This document shows, one piece after another, positions 16,986-26,392 of a DNA stretch of 64,000 nucleotides. Both the position numbers and the translations under genes were made by a program. Numbering within the stretch: position 1 is the first letter of the stretch; every line of letters begins with the position of its first letter. The notes under the pieces were generated by a model, which made no database searches, was not told the DNA's origin, and saw nothing but the letters and a program-made list of their open reading frames with translations. This DNA is from Berkiella_A sp964633725 (lineage in GTDB: Bacteria; Pseudomonadota; Gammaproteobacteria; Berkiellales; Berkiellaceae). The DNA lies in the NCBI GenBank assembly GCA_964633725.1, contig CAZWHY010000002.1:62001-126000 (forward strand), read 5' to 3'.

Positions 16986-17421
16986 AATATTAGATCCTCG
17001 CGTTGGCGAAGAAATCCCAATGCCAGCCTATGCGACGGATGGTTCCGCAGGTATGGATTTACGCGCCTGTATTGATGCCCCCTTTGTGTTGGAGCCAGGA
17101 AAGTCTACCCTAGTACCGTCGGGTATTGCGGTTCATATGGGAGATGAGGCACTAGCGGCGATGATATTACCACGTTCTGGTTTAGGGCATAAACACGGAA
17201 TTGTACTAGGAAATTTAGTCGGATTAATTGATTCTGATTATCAGGGTGAAATCAAAATGTCTCTTTGGAATCGTAGTGATAAGCCATTTGTGATTGAAGT
17301 CGGTGCTCGCATTGCACAATTGGTATTTGTACCTGTGGCAAAGGCCGCATTTCAAATTGTTGAGGCATTTGAAGTCTCTGAGCGTGGTGTGGGTGGTTTT
17401 GGGCACACGGGGCAACACTAG
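16963..17421 (+). CDS. dut: dUTP diphosphatase
   Basis: Trimeric dUTPase, 152 residues, which hydrolyses dUTP to dUMP and PPi, keeping uracil out of DNA and supplying dTMP synthesis. The five family motifs are visible: AGMDLRA (I), PRSGLGHK (II), GNLVGLIDSDYQGEI (III), RIAQLVF (IV), and the C-terminal RGVGGFGHTG (V). The ATG at 16963 lies inside the end of coaBC, so translation is probably coupled. Confidence 0.98.
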   Translation: MRPKIQLKILDPRVGEEIPMPAYATDGSAGMDLRACIDAPFVLEPGKSTLVPSGIAVHMGDEALAAMILPRSGLGHKHGIVLGNLVGLIDSDYQGEIKMSLWNRSDKPFVIEVGARIAQLVFVPVAKAAFQIVEAFEVSERGVGGFGHTGQH

Positions 17422-17468
17422 ATAAAAAATACAATGCCTAGGAAGATAAACACAAGAAGGAAGTCAGC

Positions 17469-18881
17469 ATGAGTAGTTTAACCATTGAACAAAACCACAC
17501 CGTTCATATCGATAGATCTGTTTTTAGAGCCTATGATATACGAGGGGTTGTGGATGAGAATTTGACTGTAGAGCTTGCCTATTTATTAGGGCGTGCTTTT
17601 GGAACCGCTGCTATTGCGCAAAACCGACAAGAAGTGATAGTGGCTCGGGATGGTCGTTTGACGGGAGACCGCTTGAAAAAAAGCTTGACCAAGGGCTTGT
17701 GTGATTCGGGAGTTGATGTGATTGACCTTGGCATGGTGCCAACGCCCGTTTTATATTTTGCGTGTGAACATTTTAATACACATACGGGCATTATGATTAC
17801 GGGTAGCCATAACCCTTCTGATTACAACGGTTTTAAAATGGTGCTGAATGGCGTGTCTTTAGCAGAAGCGGGCATTCAGGCATTGTATGAGGCAATTGTC
17901 GCGAAAAACTTTGAATCAGGTAGTGGCCAGCGTTGTGAAAAAAATATCATCGAAGATTATATATTAGCCGTTACAACGCGTATTAATATCAAAAAACGTT
18001 TAAAAGTTGTAATGGATTGTGGCAATGGTGTGGTTGGCTGTATTGCTGAAAAACTATTCAAAGCATTGGGGGTTGAATTTATTGGCTTATATTGTGATGT
18101 GGATGGCACATTCCCCAATCATCATCCCGATCCCGGTCAGCCTAAAAATATGCAAGATTTAATTTCGCAGGTCAAAGCACACAAAGCGGATTTGGGTTTG
18201 GCTTTTGATGGTGATGGCGATCGTTTAGGCATTGTGACCCATGAGGGTGATATTATTTGGCCGGACAAAATTATGATGCTGTTTGTCGAAGAAGTATTAC
18301 GAGCAGAGCCTAATGCGCCCATCATTTATGATGTCAAATGTACTCAGCATTTAGGGCAGTATATTGAGCAGCTAGGTGGTCAGGCGATTATGTATAAAAC
18401 AGGCCATTCTTTGATTAAACGTAAAATGAAAGAATTAAAATCGCCTTTGGCTGGGGAAATGAGTGGTCATTTCTTTTTCAAGCACCGTTGGTTTGGGTTT
18501 GATGATGCTTGTTTTTCTGCGGCAATTTTACTTGAAATATTAGCGAATGAAATACCGTACAAAACATTAGCGGAACGAATTGCACACTATCCTACAGCAT
18601 TCAATACACCAGAAATTAATATTCCACTTGCGGATGAAAAGAAATTTGCCTTTATTGAAAGCTTAAAGCAATCCCATCAGTTTATTCAAGAAAAGATCAT
18701 TACGGTGGATGGTTTAAGGGTAGAGTTTGTGGATGGATGGGGGTTGGTAAGAGCGTCTAACACAACCCCTAATCTGGTTTTACGCTTTGAAGCTAGTTCG
18801 GAAGCCGTATTACAAAGAATCCAGGAATCATTTAAGCAAATGATGCTTAAAGTCGACCCTACATTAAATATTGTATTTTAG
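17469..18881 (+). CDS. algC: phosphomannomutase / phosphoglucomutase
   Basis: 470-residue alpha-D-phosphohexomutase of the AlgC type, interconverting mannose or glucose 6- and 1-phosphates for exopolysaccharide, LPS or nucleotide-sugar synthesis. Motifs: N-terminal FRAYDIRGVV, phosphoserine loop TGSHNPSDYNGFKM with the catalytic Ser at ~108, metal loop DGDGDRLG near 245, sugar-binding GEMSGHFFFKHRW near 330, and the C-terminal phosphate-binding RASNTTPNLVLRFEA. Preceded by GAAGGAAG. The dut-algC order after coaBC is conserved in many gammaproteobacteria. Substrate preference cannot be read from sequence alone. Confidence 0.93.
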   Translation: MSSLTIEQNHTVHIDRSVFRAYDIRGVVDENLTVELAYLLGRAFGTAAIAQNRQEVIVARDGRLTGDRLKKSLTKGLCDSGVDVIDLGMVPTPVLYFACEHFNTHTGIMITGSHNPSDYNGFKMVLNGVSLAEAGIQALYEAIVAKNFESGSGQRCEKNIIEDYILAVTTRINIKKRLKVVMDCGNGVVGCIAEKLFKALGVEFIGLYCDVDGTFPNHHPDPGQPKNMQDLISQVKAHKADLGLAFDGDGDRLGIVTHEGDIIWPDKIMMLFVEEVLRAEPNAPIIYDVKCTQHLGQYIEQLGGQAIMYKTGHSLIKRKMKELKSPLAGEMSGHFFFKHRWFGFDDACFSAAILLEILANEIPYKTLAERIAHYPTAFNTPEINIPLADEKKFAFIESLKQSHQFIQEKIITVDGLRVEFVDGWGLVRASNTTPNLVLRFEASSEAVLQRIQESFKQMMLKVDPTLNIVF

Positions 18882-18899
18882 TTAAAAGGTGATTATCCC

Positions 18900-19607
18900 A
18901 TGGACGGGTTGCAAAGATATTTGGATGTTACTTTTCTCAACGAGCATATACATCACAAAGACATCAAATTGTTTTGTCAGAAAATCAATAAAATGGACAT
19001 TAAGCCAGCCAGTGTTTGTGTTTATCCGCAACATGTTGAGGCGGTTCAAGGCTGTTTGTCCTGTCAGAAAATACCTATTACAACGGTATTAAATTTCCCG
19101 CATGGTCTATACGAGTGGCCACAGCTAGAATCAGATATTTTGCACGCGATATCATTGAATGTGTCAGAGCTTGATATCGTGATCCCTTATGGTAAATGGC
19201 TTAGCCAACACAGTGAAGCCGATATGATTCAATTTGCGGAGCATTGCCAAGAGGCAGTGGGGGATAATATTACACTAAAATATATTATTGAAACCGGCGT
19301 CTTACAGGCACCGGAGTTAATCGCAGATATTAGCTTACTCTTGTGTCAACATGGTGCTAACTTCATCAAAACATCAACGGGAAAAACAGTGCCTGGTGCC
19401 ACTATTTTGGCTGCAACGGCGATTATAAGTGCCATAAAGCAACATGAGCAGCAAACAGGGCAAAAAGTCGGACTCAAAATCGCTGGAGGCATTAGAACGC
19501 GTGAACAAGCTTATGAATATATTGACTTGGTTCGTTCAAATTTAGGCGAAAAATGGCTTGACCCTCAGTATTTTCGTATTGGATGTAGCCAGGTAGAATT
19601 GCTGTAA
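18900..19607 (+). CDS. deoC: deoxyribose-phosphate aldolase
   Basis: DERA, a class I aldolase that splits 2-deoxyribose-5-phosphate into acetaldehyde and glyceraldehyde-3-phosphate during deoxynucleoside breakdown. The Schiff-base Lys is in FIKTSTGK (near residue 158) and the second conserved Lys in LKIAGGIRT. Length 235, between the short bacterial and E. coli forms. ATG 18900 is preceded by AAGGTGAT. It follows algC by 18 bases and precedes katG by 43 bases, so it may sit in a read-through transcript. No other deo genes are in the window. Confidence 0.94.
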   Translation: MDGLQRYLDVTFLNEHIHHKDIKLFCQKINKMDIKPASVCVYPQHVEAVQGCLSCQKIPITTVLNFPHGLYEWPQLESDILHAISLNVSELDIVIPYGKWLSQHSEADMIQFAEHCQEAVGDNITLKYIIETGVLQAPELIADISLLLCQHGANFIKTSTGKTVPGATILAATAIISAIKQHEQQTGQKVGLKIAGGIRTREQAYEYIDLVRSNLGEKWLDPQYFRIGCSQVELL

Positions 19608-19650
19608 TTTATAAATTTAGGGATATATATTCTAATTTAGGGAGAAAACT

Positions 19651-21879
19651 TTGAAATCACATAGTAAAGTATCTTTAATAGTTGGCTTGACGGTCAGTTT
19701 GGCTGTTATGCCGGCATCAAGTTTTGCCATGGCAAAAGGCGAGCCTAAACCTAACCAGTTTTGGTGGCCAGAAAAACTCAACTTACAGCCACTTCGTCAA
19801 CATGCGACTGAGTCCAACCCCTTAGACAAAGAATTCAACTACGCGAAGGCTTTTGAAAGCATTGAACTTGAGACACTCAAGAAAGATATTGAAACAATCA
19901 TGAAAACCTCACAGGATTGGTGGCCAGCCGATTATGGACATTATGGCCCATTTTTTATCCGAATGGCTTGGCATAGCGCTGGGACTTACCGTATTACAGA
20001 TGGTCGCGGTGGTGCAGGCGGTGGTCAACAGAGATTGGAACCCCTTAACAGCTGGCCAGATAATGCGAATTTAGACAAAGCACGCCGCTTACTTTGGCCT
20101 ATCAAGCAAAAATACGGGCAAAACGTTTCTTGGGCAGATTTAATGGCGCTCACCGGAAATGTTGCTCTCGAATCAATGGGATTCAAAACATATGGCTTTG
20201 CGGGTGGTCGTATGGATGACTGGGAGCCAGATTTAGTCTATTGGGGGCCAGAGACCCAATTCTTAGATGATAAGCGCTACAGTGGAGATAGAGAGCTTGA
20301 AAAACCTTTGGCTGCTGTGCAGATGGGACTGATTTATGTCAATCCTGAAGGACCCAATGGTAAGCCAGATCCACTTGCCGCAGCAAAAGATATTCGTGAA
20401 ACATTTGAGCGAATGGGTATGAATGATGAAGAAACTGTCGCGCTCATCGCAGGAGGTCATACATTTGGTAAAGCACATGGTGCAGTCAATCCCACAGAAT
20501 GTCTTGGGCCTGAGCCTGCGACTGCCAGCCTAGAAGAACAAGGTATGGGTTGGCATAATAAGTGTGGTAAAGGTAATGCCGAAGACACGTTAACCAGTGG
20601 TTTGGAAGGTGCTTGGACGAGCAGTCCAGAAAAATGGACGACGCAATATTTGGATAATCTATTTAATTTTGAGTGGGTGCAAACTAAGAGTCCAGCAGGT
20701 GCGACACAGTGGATACCTAGTACAGACAGTGCTTCACAGCTTGTGCCAGATGCGCACGATAGTGCTAAAAGACATGCGCCTATTATGTTCACAACAGATT
20801 TATCACTAAAATTCGATCCAAGCTATAAGGAAATTGCTAAGAGATTTCAGAGTAATCCTCAGGAGTTTGAACAAGCCTTTGCAAAAGCTTGGTTTAAGCT
20901 AATGCATCGTGATATGGGGCCTAGAGCACGTTACTTGGGTTCAGAGGTGCCTAGTGAAGAACAAACTTGGCAAGATCCCATTCCAAAAGTTGACTTTGAT
21001 TTAGTCGATGGGAATGATATAAAAAGCTTGAAAGCCAAAGTGCTGGCATCAAAACTAACAATTCCTGAGCTTGTTAAGACCGCTTGGGCATCCGCGGCGA
21101 CATTTCGTGGTACGGACATGCGTGGTGGTGCAAATGGCGCGCGTATTCGGCTAGCACCACAAAAAGATTGGCCTGTGAATAATCCAAGTGAGCTCACAAA
21201 AGTTCTTTCAGGTTTGGATGCTATTCAAACAGAGTTTAATAGTGCGCAATCAGACAATAAAAAAATATCACTTGCAGATATGATTGTGTTGGCTGGCGCC
21301 GCCGCGATAGAGGCGGCAGCCAAGCAAAGAGGCCTGGATATTCACGTTCCATTTAGTCCGGGTAGAGCAGACGCATTACAAGAGCATACTGACCAGCCTT
21401 CTTTTGCGGTGCTTGAACCGTTTGCAGATGGGTTTAGAAACTACTACAGCAAAGATAATGCTCGCGCACCTATCGATATGCTTATAGAGCGCGCAAATGT
21501 ATTGACGCTCACTGTGCCTGAGATGACTGTGTTGATGGGTGGTATGCGGGCATTGAATGTGAATGCAGATAATACGAGCAATGGCATTTTAACCGAAAAA
21601 CCAGGGACATTGAGCAACGACTTTTTTGTAAATTTGCTTGATATGTCTACTGAGTGGAAAAGAGTTCCTAATACGGACAATATCTACGAGGGACGTACGC
21701 GTGGCACGGATGCGCTGAAATGGAAAGCCACCTCTGTCGATCTGATTTTTGGCTCGAACTCTGAGCTGCGTGCGGTTGCAGAAGTCTATGCGGCTAAAGA
21801 TGTCGAAGATAAATTTGTCAAAGACTTTGTCAATGCGTGGGTAAAAGTGATGAGGCTCGATCGCTTTGATTTAAAATAG
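19651..21879 (+). CDS. katG: catalase-peroxidase with signal peptide
   Basis: Haem catalase-peroxidase, 742 residues, breaking down hydrogen peroxide. The TTG start is supported by GGGAGA nine bases upstream and yields a clear signal peptide (MKSHSKVSLIVGLTVSLAVM through SSFAMA), so the enzyme should act in the periplasm rather than the cytosol. Distal active-site Arg-Trp-His is in IRMAWHSAG; the proximal His in GGHTFGKAHG. Candidate Tyr and Met of the Met-Tyr-Trp adduct are in GLIYVNPEGPNG and ERMGMNDEET. The second, inactive peroxidase-like half is complete. Exported KatG proteins are known in Legionella and other intracellular bacteria. A strong terminator follows. Confidence 0.96.
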   Translation: MKSHSKVSLIVGLTVSLAVMPASSFAMAKGEPKPNQFWWPEKLNLQPLRQHATESNPLDKEFNYAKAFESIELETLKKDIETIMKTSQDWWPADYGHYGPFFIRMAWHSAGTYRITDGRGGAGGGQQRLEPLNSWPDNANLDKARRLLWPIKQKYGQNVSWADLMALTGNVALESMGFKTYGFAGGRMDDWEPDLVYWGPETQFLDDKRYSGDRELEKPLAAVQMGLIYVNPEGPNGKPDPLAAAKDIRETFERMGMNDEETVALIAGGHTFGKAHGAVNPTECLGPEPATASLEEQGMGWHNKCGKGNAEDTLTSGLEGAWTSSPEKWTTQYLDNLFNFEWVQTKSPAGATQWIPSTDSASQLVPDAHDSAKRHAPIMFTTDLSLKFDPSYKEIAKRFQSNPQEFEQAFAKAWFKLMHRDMGPRARYLGSEVPSEEQTWQDPIPKVDFDLVDGNDIKSLKAKVLASKLTIPELVKTAWASAATFRGTDMRGGANGARIRLAPQKDWPVNNPSELTKVLSGLDAIQTEFNSAQSDNKKISLADMIVLAGAAAIEAAAKQRGLDIHVPFSPGRADALQEHTDQPSFAVLEPFADGFRNYYSKDNARAPIDMLIERANVLTLTVPEMTVLMGGMRALNVNADNTSNGILTEKPGTLSNDFFVNLLDMSTEWKRVPNTDNIYEGRTRGTDALKWKATSVDLIFGSNSELRAVAEVYAAKDVEDKFVKDFVNAWVKVMRLDRFDLK

Positions 21880-21900
21880 GGTTGAGGATTTTTGAAACTA

Positions 21901-21932
21901 AAAACGGCGGAATATAATCCGCCGTTTTTTTT
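21901..21932 (+). terminator. Rho-independent terminator after katG
   Basis: AAAACGGCGGA (21901-21911), loop ATATAA, then the perfect complement TCCGCCGTTTT (21918-21928) running into a T tract. An eleven-pair GC-centred stem makes this the clearest terminator in the window. Confidence 0.92.
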
Positions 21933-21996
21933 ACATATTAATATTATCAACTGATTGATTTTGAAACAGCGAATCTTAAAACAGAGAGCATAGATT

Positions 21997-22803
21997 ATGA
22001 CAGAAGAAAAATATGATTTTGAGATAGGCGAAGAAGGGCTTAGTTATGATATTTTGGATGAATCATATAATACGCGCACACAGCAATTCTTGTTGGAGGC
22101 GGGCTTAACACAGGGTATGAAGGTTTTAGATGTTGGGTGTGGCGCAGGTGTCATGACCGCTTGGATGGCTGGGCAAGTTGGGGATCAGGGGCATGTTACG
22201 GCGCTTGATAATAGTCCTGAGCAATTGAGTGTTGCGAAGCAACGTGTCGAAAAAAGCGGTTTATCCAATGTTGAGACCAAAGTGCTTTCTGCCTATGATA
22301 TTGAAAAATTAGGTGAGAGGTATGATTTAATCTACTGTCGTTTTTTGTTACATCATCTTCATAGCCCACGCAAAGCAATTAAAGCATATTATGAGAATCT
22401 AAATGATGGTGGTATTTATGTTGGTGAAGAGGGCATCATCAGTCATATGTTTGCTTACCCACCCACTTTTGCATGGCAAGGGTATATGCCGGAATTAATT
22501 TCACCTAGAAAAGAAGTAGACGGACAAGATCGTGATGGTGACATTGGCATGAAGCTATTTTATGAATGTCATCAGGCAGGGTTTGAGATTATAAACTGTG
22601 GGTTAAATCAACCTATTCTTTGGAAAGAAGCACAGAAAATAAAGTTATTAGAAGCTTTAAATGCATTTAAACAAACTGATCTTGAGCAAGGCACCACAGA
22701 AGATGCGTGGCAAAAAAAGTATGATGAGACGGTTCGCTTTAGCAAAGATCCTAGGCAGATTATAGGCTTTTATGGTAGTTTTCAGGTTGCGGGAAAGAAG
22801 TAA
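21997..22803 (+). CDS. class I SAM-dependent methyltransferase
   Basis: 268-residue Rossmann-fold methyltransferase. Motif I is VLDVGCGAGVMTAWMA (residues ~44-59), motif II acidic residue in VTALDNSPEQ, and motif IV-like DLIYCRFLLHHLHSPRKAI resembles the Methyltransf_11/25 group. The C-terminal part after ~residue 145 varies in the family and sets the substrate, which cannot be told from sequence. It sits alone after the katG terminator, and its 3' end abuts a transposase remnant. An ATG at 21997 follows AGAGAGC. Confidence 0.85.
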   Translation: MTEEKYDFEIGEEGLSYDILDESYNTRTQQFLLEAGLTQGMKVLDVGCGAGVMTAWMAGQVGDQGHVTALDNSPEQLSVAKQRVEKSGLSNVETKVLSAYDIEKLGERYDLIYCRFLLHHLHSPRKAIKAYYENLNDGGIYVGEEGIISHMFAYPPTFAWQGYMPELISPRKEVDGQDRDGDIGMKLFYECHQAGFEIINCGLNQPILWKEAQKIKLLEALNAFKQTDLEQGTTEDAWQKKYDETVRFSKDPRQIIGFYGSFQVAGKK

Positions 22804-23272
22804 GTTATTACATGCCCATTCCTATGGTAATATTCTTTTTGAACTTTATCATGAGGCTGTTCATACTGGGAAACGTGGCAGGCCTAAAAAAACCTTACGA
22901 AAAGGTGTGAAAGTGAGAATGAAAGTTAAAGACTCTCAAAATACCAAACGTGGCAGGAAAAAGAAAAAATATATTTCAGCTCAACCTGAGCGTCCAGAAA
23001 CAGTTCAAAATATTTCAGATAAGGAGATTCATGCTAATCATGTCGAAGCTTATAATGCATCCTTGAGAAGAAACAACTCGACTTATCGTAGAAAAACCAA
23101 CACATATGCCAAAGGTAAAGAGCCATTGCAGAGAACCTTGGATGCGCAGTGGGTCGTGCATAATTTTATGAAAAAACATTTCACAACAAAAGTAGTGCCG
23201 GCTGTTACATTAGGGATCATAACCACAAGGCTGTCTTGGCATGATGTATTTTCATTGAACATATTAGCGTAA
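22804..23272 (+). pseudogene. transposase C-terminal remnant
   Basis: The reading frame from just after the methyltransferase stop gives ELYHEAVHTGKRGRPKKTLR, IHANHVEAYNASLRRNNSTY, RRKTNTYAKGKEPLQRTLDA and WVVHNFMKKHFTTKVVPAV. I recognise this as the C-terminal half of a DDE-type insertion-sequence transposase common in Legionella-like and cyanobacterial genomes. The N-terminal half is missing; the open frame only reaches a start by running back into the methyltransferase gene in another frame. It is therefore a decayed insertion sequence. I could not define terminal inverted repeats. Confidence 0.8.
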
Positions 23273-23369
23273 TCCTAAGAGTCGAAGTGAACCAGTGCCC
23301 CGGAGTCTATCCGTTTATAATATAATTTCTTCCTTCTATCAGGTTAGCTGATCTTTAGCTTCTAATTAA

Positions 23370-23399
23370 TTGACTTTACACAGCAATATTAGTCATAAT
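23370..23399 (+). promoter_or_regulatory. candidate sigma-70 promoter of ankyrin gene
   Basis: TTGACT (23370-23375) and CATAAT (23394-23399) are separated by 18 bases, about 50 bases upstream of the ATG at 23451. It is a reasonable consensus match in otherwise non-coding DNA. Confidence 0.5.
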
Positions 23400-23450
23400 T
23401 CTGACGTCACGGTTAGATGACGACATTATTTGATTTTGCAAGGTAAAAAA

Positions 23451-26201
23451 ATGGTTAAGCGAAAGAGAGATGAGACTAATACTAGTTCTAGAAAGCGCGC
23501 CAAGGACAACACTTTTGGGCTTAAAGAATACTATGAAGCAATTGATAGAACTATTGATAATCCTACGCTCGAAAACCATCTTTTATTATACAGCTTCGAA
23601 CTAGATGATGAGCTTGATATAAACGCCAGAGTAGATGATGAAGGTAATACATTATTACACTTACTTGCTACTATGGATGATAAACTTGCCTGCGAACAGG
23701 CTGAACTCATATTAAACAAAGAGGCTAATACAGAATTAACAGAAGGTCACTTCTGTTGGACGGCACTTCATGAAGCTGCAGCTGCAAACAACATCGCAAT
23801 GGTAGAACTTCTTCTAGAGTACGAAGCTGATCAATTTGTACGTGATGTTCAAGGAAACACACCGGTGATGCTTGCAATCTCTTTACACTTGCCCGAAATG
23901 GTCAAAGTATTGTTTGATAGCCTTAACGATCATGAAAGGCAAAATATGTGCCTACGCGTCAATAAGTATGGATATACAATCAGTGACTTAATTGTCAAAA
24001 AGTCTTTTGATCAGTCACGTATAAAAGAATATGATGCTTTTACCATTAATACCTTAAGCTATAAGGCCCGTGAAATAGCGACTTACCTTGTTGATGAGAA
24101 TTTGGGATTTGCACCAATAACAAACATTGAACATTTTATTGATGCAATTTATTGTAACTGCGAGAGTTCTATACAGCGTTATCTTGATTATTATAAAGCT
24201 GGTTTGTTAGATATAAACAATCCCACTAATTTTGATGACTATATGGTTATCGAAGCAGCGCTTCATAATCGTTTTGAGTTACTGATAAGCTTAATTCATG
24301 ATTTAAACCCTGACTTAATGGTACGTGATAGTACACACATGAATATCTTGCATGGGGTTGCACGTAGTGGAAATACAGATCTTGCATTATTCGTACTCGA
24401 CGTTTTAACTGAAGAACAAATAGGTATTCTTTTTGAGCAGCAAGATGACGATGATGATACACCGACTGATTGTGCATATGCACATGGCTATCCAGAAGTC
24501 GTTGCAATTTTCCTAGAGTTTGGTGGTGTGTTAAATGCAATGCTTCAAAACGATGAAATGCAGGATGAAGGTCAGGAAATACAGATCAATACAAACCAAT
24601 CAACACACGAAGTATCCATCCATCAAAGCATCAGTAGATCAACATTAGCACTAGTGGGACAATATCTACCAGATATTTACCCAAGTCGTGAAAAAAACGA
24701 CGATTTTCGAATAACACTCAGTAAATGGGCAGATGCCAATTTATCAGATAAAAATATAAATCAATACGCTGAGAAAGCAAGAAAGAAGCTGAGATTTTTA
24801 CTTGTTCACCCTTTAGTAAAGAACTTTATCACTGAATATAACATAAAGCTTAAAGAGTTTGTTCTAAACTTGAGAGAAGATGAATGTCAGTTTGAAGCGC
24901 ATTGTAAGCTTAAGCTCAAGTCAGCCAAAACTGCTATCACCAGAATATTGGATACAAATAAATTTGAACGATTTGAAGATAGTAGAAGTGGCGCACCTAT
25001 TACGTTAGGACTAGCTTTGGTTTGGGCAGTTATTCAAGATGATGACGCTTTAAAACGTTGTTCTCTGAAAGAGGGAAAGAACTGTAATAAAATTAAACTT
25101 TCAAATGTCGACAAAGCAAATATCTTGGTGAAAATGTTCTATGAGATGGAGCGCGGATATAATTTAGATAATAATGGGAATGAAGTCGATCTAAATTCAG
25201 AGAATCAAAATATTTGCCATAGTGGTCACTATAACAAAGCAATAAGCACATTATCAGGGTTGCATCCTAAAGTGGATATTATTACCGTTAATACCGCCAT
25301 CATTTGTACTAAAATGTATGCTTTACTAGAGCAACACTATCAGAGCCTTGTTCCAGCTCAAGTTCAGGTGCAAAACTTTTATGAGCTTAAAACAAAAGGA
25401 ATACTCCCAAAAAATTTATGGGACAAGCACTTGAGAGAAAAAATAACTGCTGAGCTAGAAAATGAGTATGGGTCATATATCAATGCTGAAATGATTGCTG
25501 ATTCTGTGCTACGTTGTGCTATTCTTACTGGAGCATCCACCCACTTACCGCAGAATACTCTCAATAACCTACTTCAGACAATGCGGATTGGAGATGAGTC
25601 AATTAGCAAAGACAGGGTAAAAGTGGTCATTGATAATCTTCATCTCATACAATGTCAACTAATAGAAGAAGAATCAATATTAAATCTAAATGCCGATATA
25701 ATAGCGAAAGCCAAGAAGCTAGGCGTTGAGTTTCCAGTACATGAAAATTACACATTTGACCGTACGTTCTATATGAGACCTATTAAATTGCCAGGGTTTA
25801 AAATATATAGAAAGAAGGAATTTGAAAAAAATGTTTCTACTTTTGATTTTTGTACAAAAAAGCTAGAGAAAACTGGAAAATTATCAATTGATGCGAGCAA
25901 GCTGAATATAGAACAACGTACCACTTTAGATCAATTAACCACAGTCAAAAATTTTTCTAACGCGCTTGATGTAGGCAATAATGAGCTCAAAAATATAGTA
26001 CTAACCGCTATTAAAGAGGCAGAGAAAGCCTTGCTTGAGGAAAAAAATGACTATGATTCAATATGGGATACATTCCATGAAAATCTTCAGAATATTTTAC
26101 GACAGCAACCTCAAAGCGAAGCGATCTCGGCGATCACAAAAACTTTAGAGGAGCAAGATAACGAAGCAAAGCGAGCCGGGAAATTGCCTTGTACTCGATG
26201 A
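23451..26201 (+). CDS. large ankyrin-repeat protein with NLS-like N-terminus
   Basis: A 916-residue protein from ATG 23451, preceded by AAGG seven bases upstream; an in-frame TTG at 23430 is less likely. The first residues, MVKRKRDETNTSSRKRAK, form a textbook bipartite nuclear localisation-like pattern. Ankyrin repeats follow, for example EGNTLLHLLATMDDKLACEQ, CWTALHEAAAANNIAMVELL and GNTPVMLAISLHLPEMVKVL (residues ~60-175), then weaker repeats to about residue 375 (MNILHGVARSGNTDLALFVL). The remaining ~540 residues are helical, charged and unrecognised. No signal peptide. This is the layout of ankyrin effectors of intracellular bacteria. The host target and secretion are unknown. Strongly A-rich coding strand compared with the housekeeping genes. 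Confidence 0.8.
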   Translation: MVKRKRDETNTSSRKRAKDNTFGLKEYYEAIDRTIDNPTLENHLLLYSFELDDELDINARVDDEGNTLLHLLATMDDKLACEQAELILNKEANTELTEGHFCWTALHEAAAANNIAMVELLLEYEADQFVRDVQGNTPVMLAISLHLPEMVKVLFDSLNDHERQNMCLRVNKYGYTISDLIVKKSFDQSRIKEYDAFTINTLSYKAREIATYLVDENLGFAPITNIEHFIDAIYCNCESSIQRYLDYYKAGLLDINNPTNFDDYMVIEAALHNRFELLISLIHDLNPDLMVRDSTHMNILHGVARSGNTDLALFVLDVLTEEQIGILFEQQDDDDDTPTDCAYAHGYPEVVAIFLEFGGVLNAMLQNDEMQDEGQEIQINTNQSTHEVSIHQSISRSTLALVGQYLPDIYPSREKNDDFRITLSKWADANLSDKNINQYAEKARKKLRFLLVHPLVKNFITEYNIKLKEFVLNLREDECQFEAHCKLKLKSAKTAITRILDTNKFERFEDSRSGAPITLGLALVWAVIQDDDALKRCSLKEGKNCNKIKLSNVDKANILVKMFYEMERGYNLDNNGNEVDLNSENQNICHSGHYNKAISTLSGLHPKVDIITVNTAIICTKMYALLEQHYQSLVPAQVQVQNFYELKTKGILPKNLWDKHLREKITAELENEYGSYINAEMIADSVLRCAILTGASTHLPQNTLNNLLQTMRIGDESISKDRVKVVIDNLHLIQCQLIEEESILNLNADIIAKAKKLGVEFPVHENYTFDRTFYMRPIKLPGFKIYRKKEFEKNVSTFDFCTKKLEKTGKLSIDASKLNIEQRTTLDQLTTVKNFSNALDVGNNELKNIVLTAIKEAEKALLEEKNDYDSIWDTFHENLQNILRQQPQSEAISAITKTLEEQDNEAKRAGKLPCTR

Positions 26202-26392
26202 ACGACATTTTTGTTTGAATGTGAACTAACCATGTAAGCGCCTCAGATTTGGAGTTTTTATGTAAAGTCTCTACATCTATTCTTATAAAACTGTAAGAAA
26301 AGACACGGTATTTTGCGGGTTCTCACATAAAGTAAATTGCATAATTCACTTGGTTTTTAATTTAGCACCAGGGACTATTTAGGTTGCAGATT

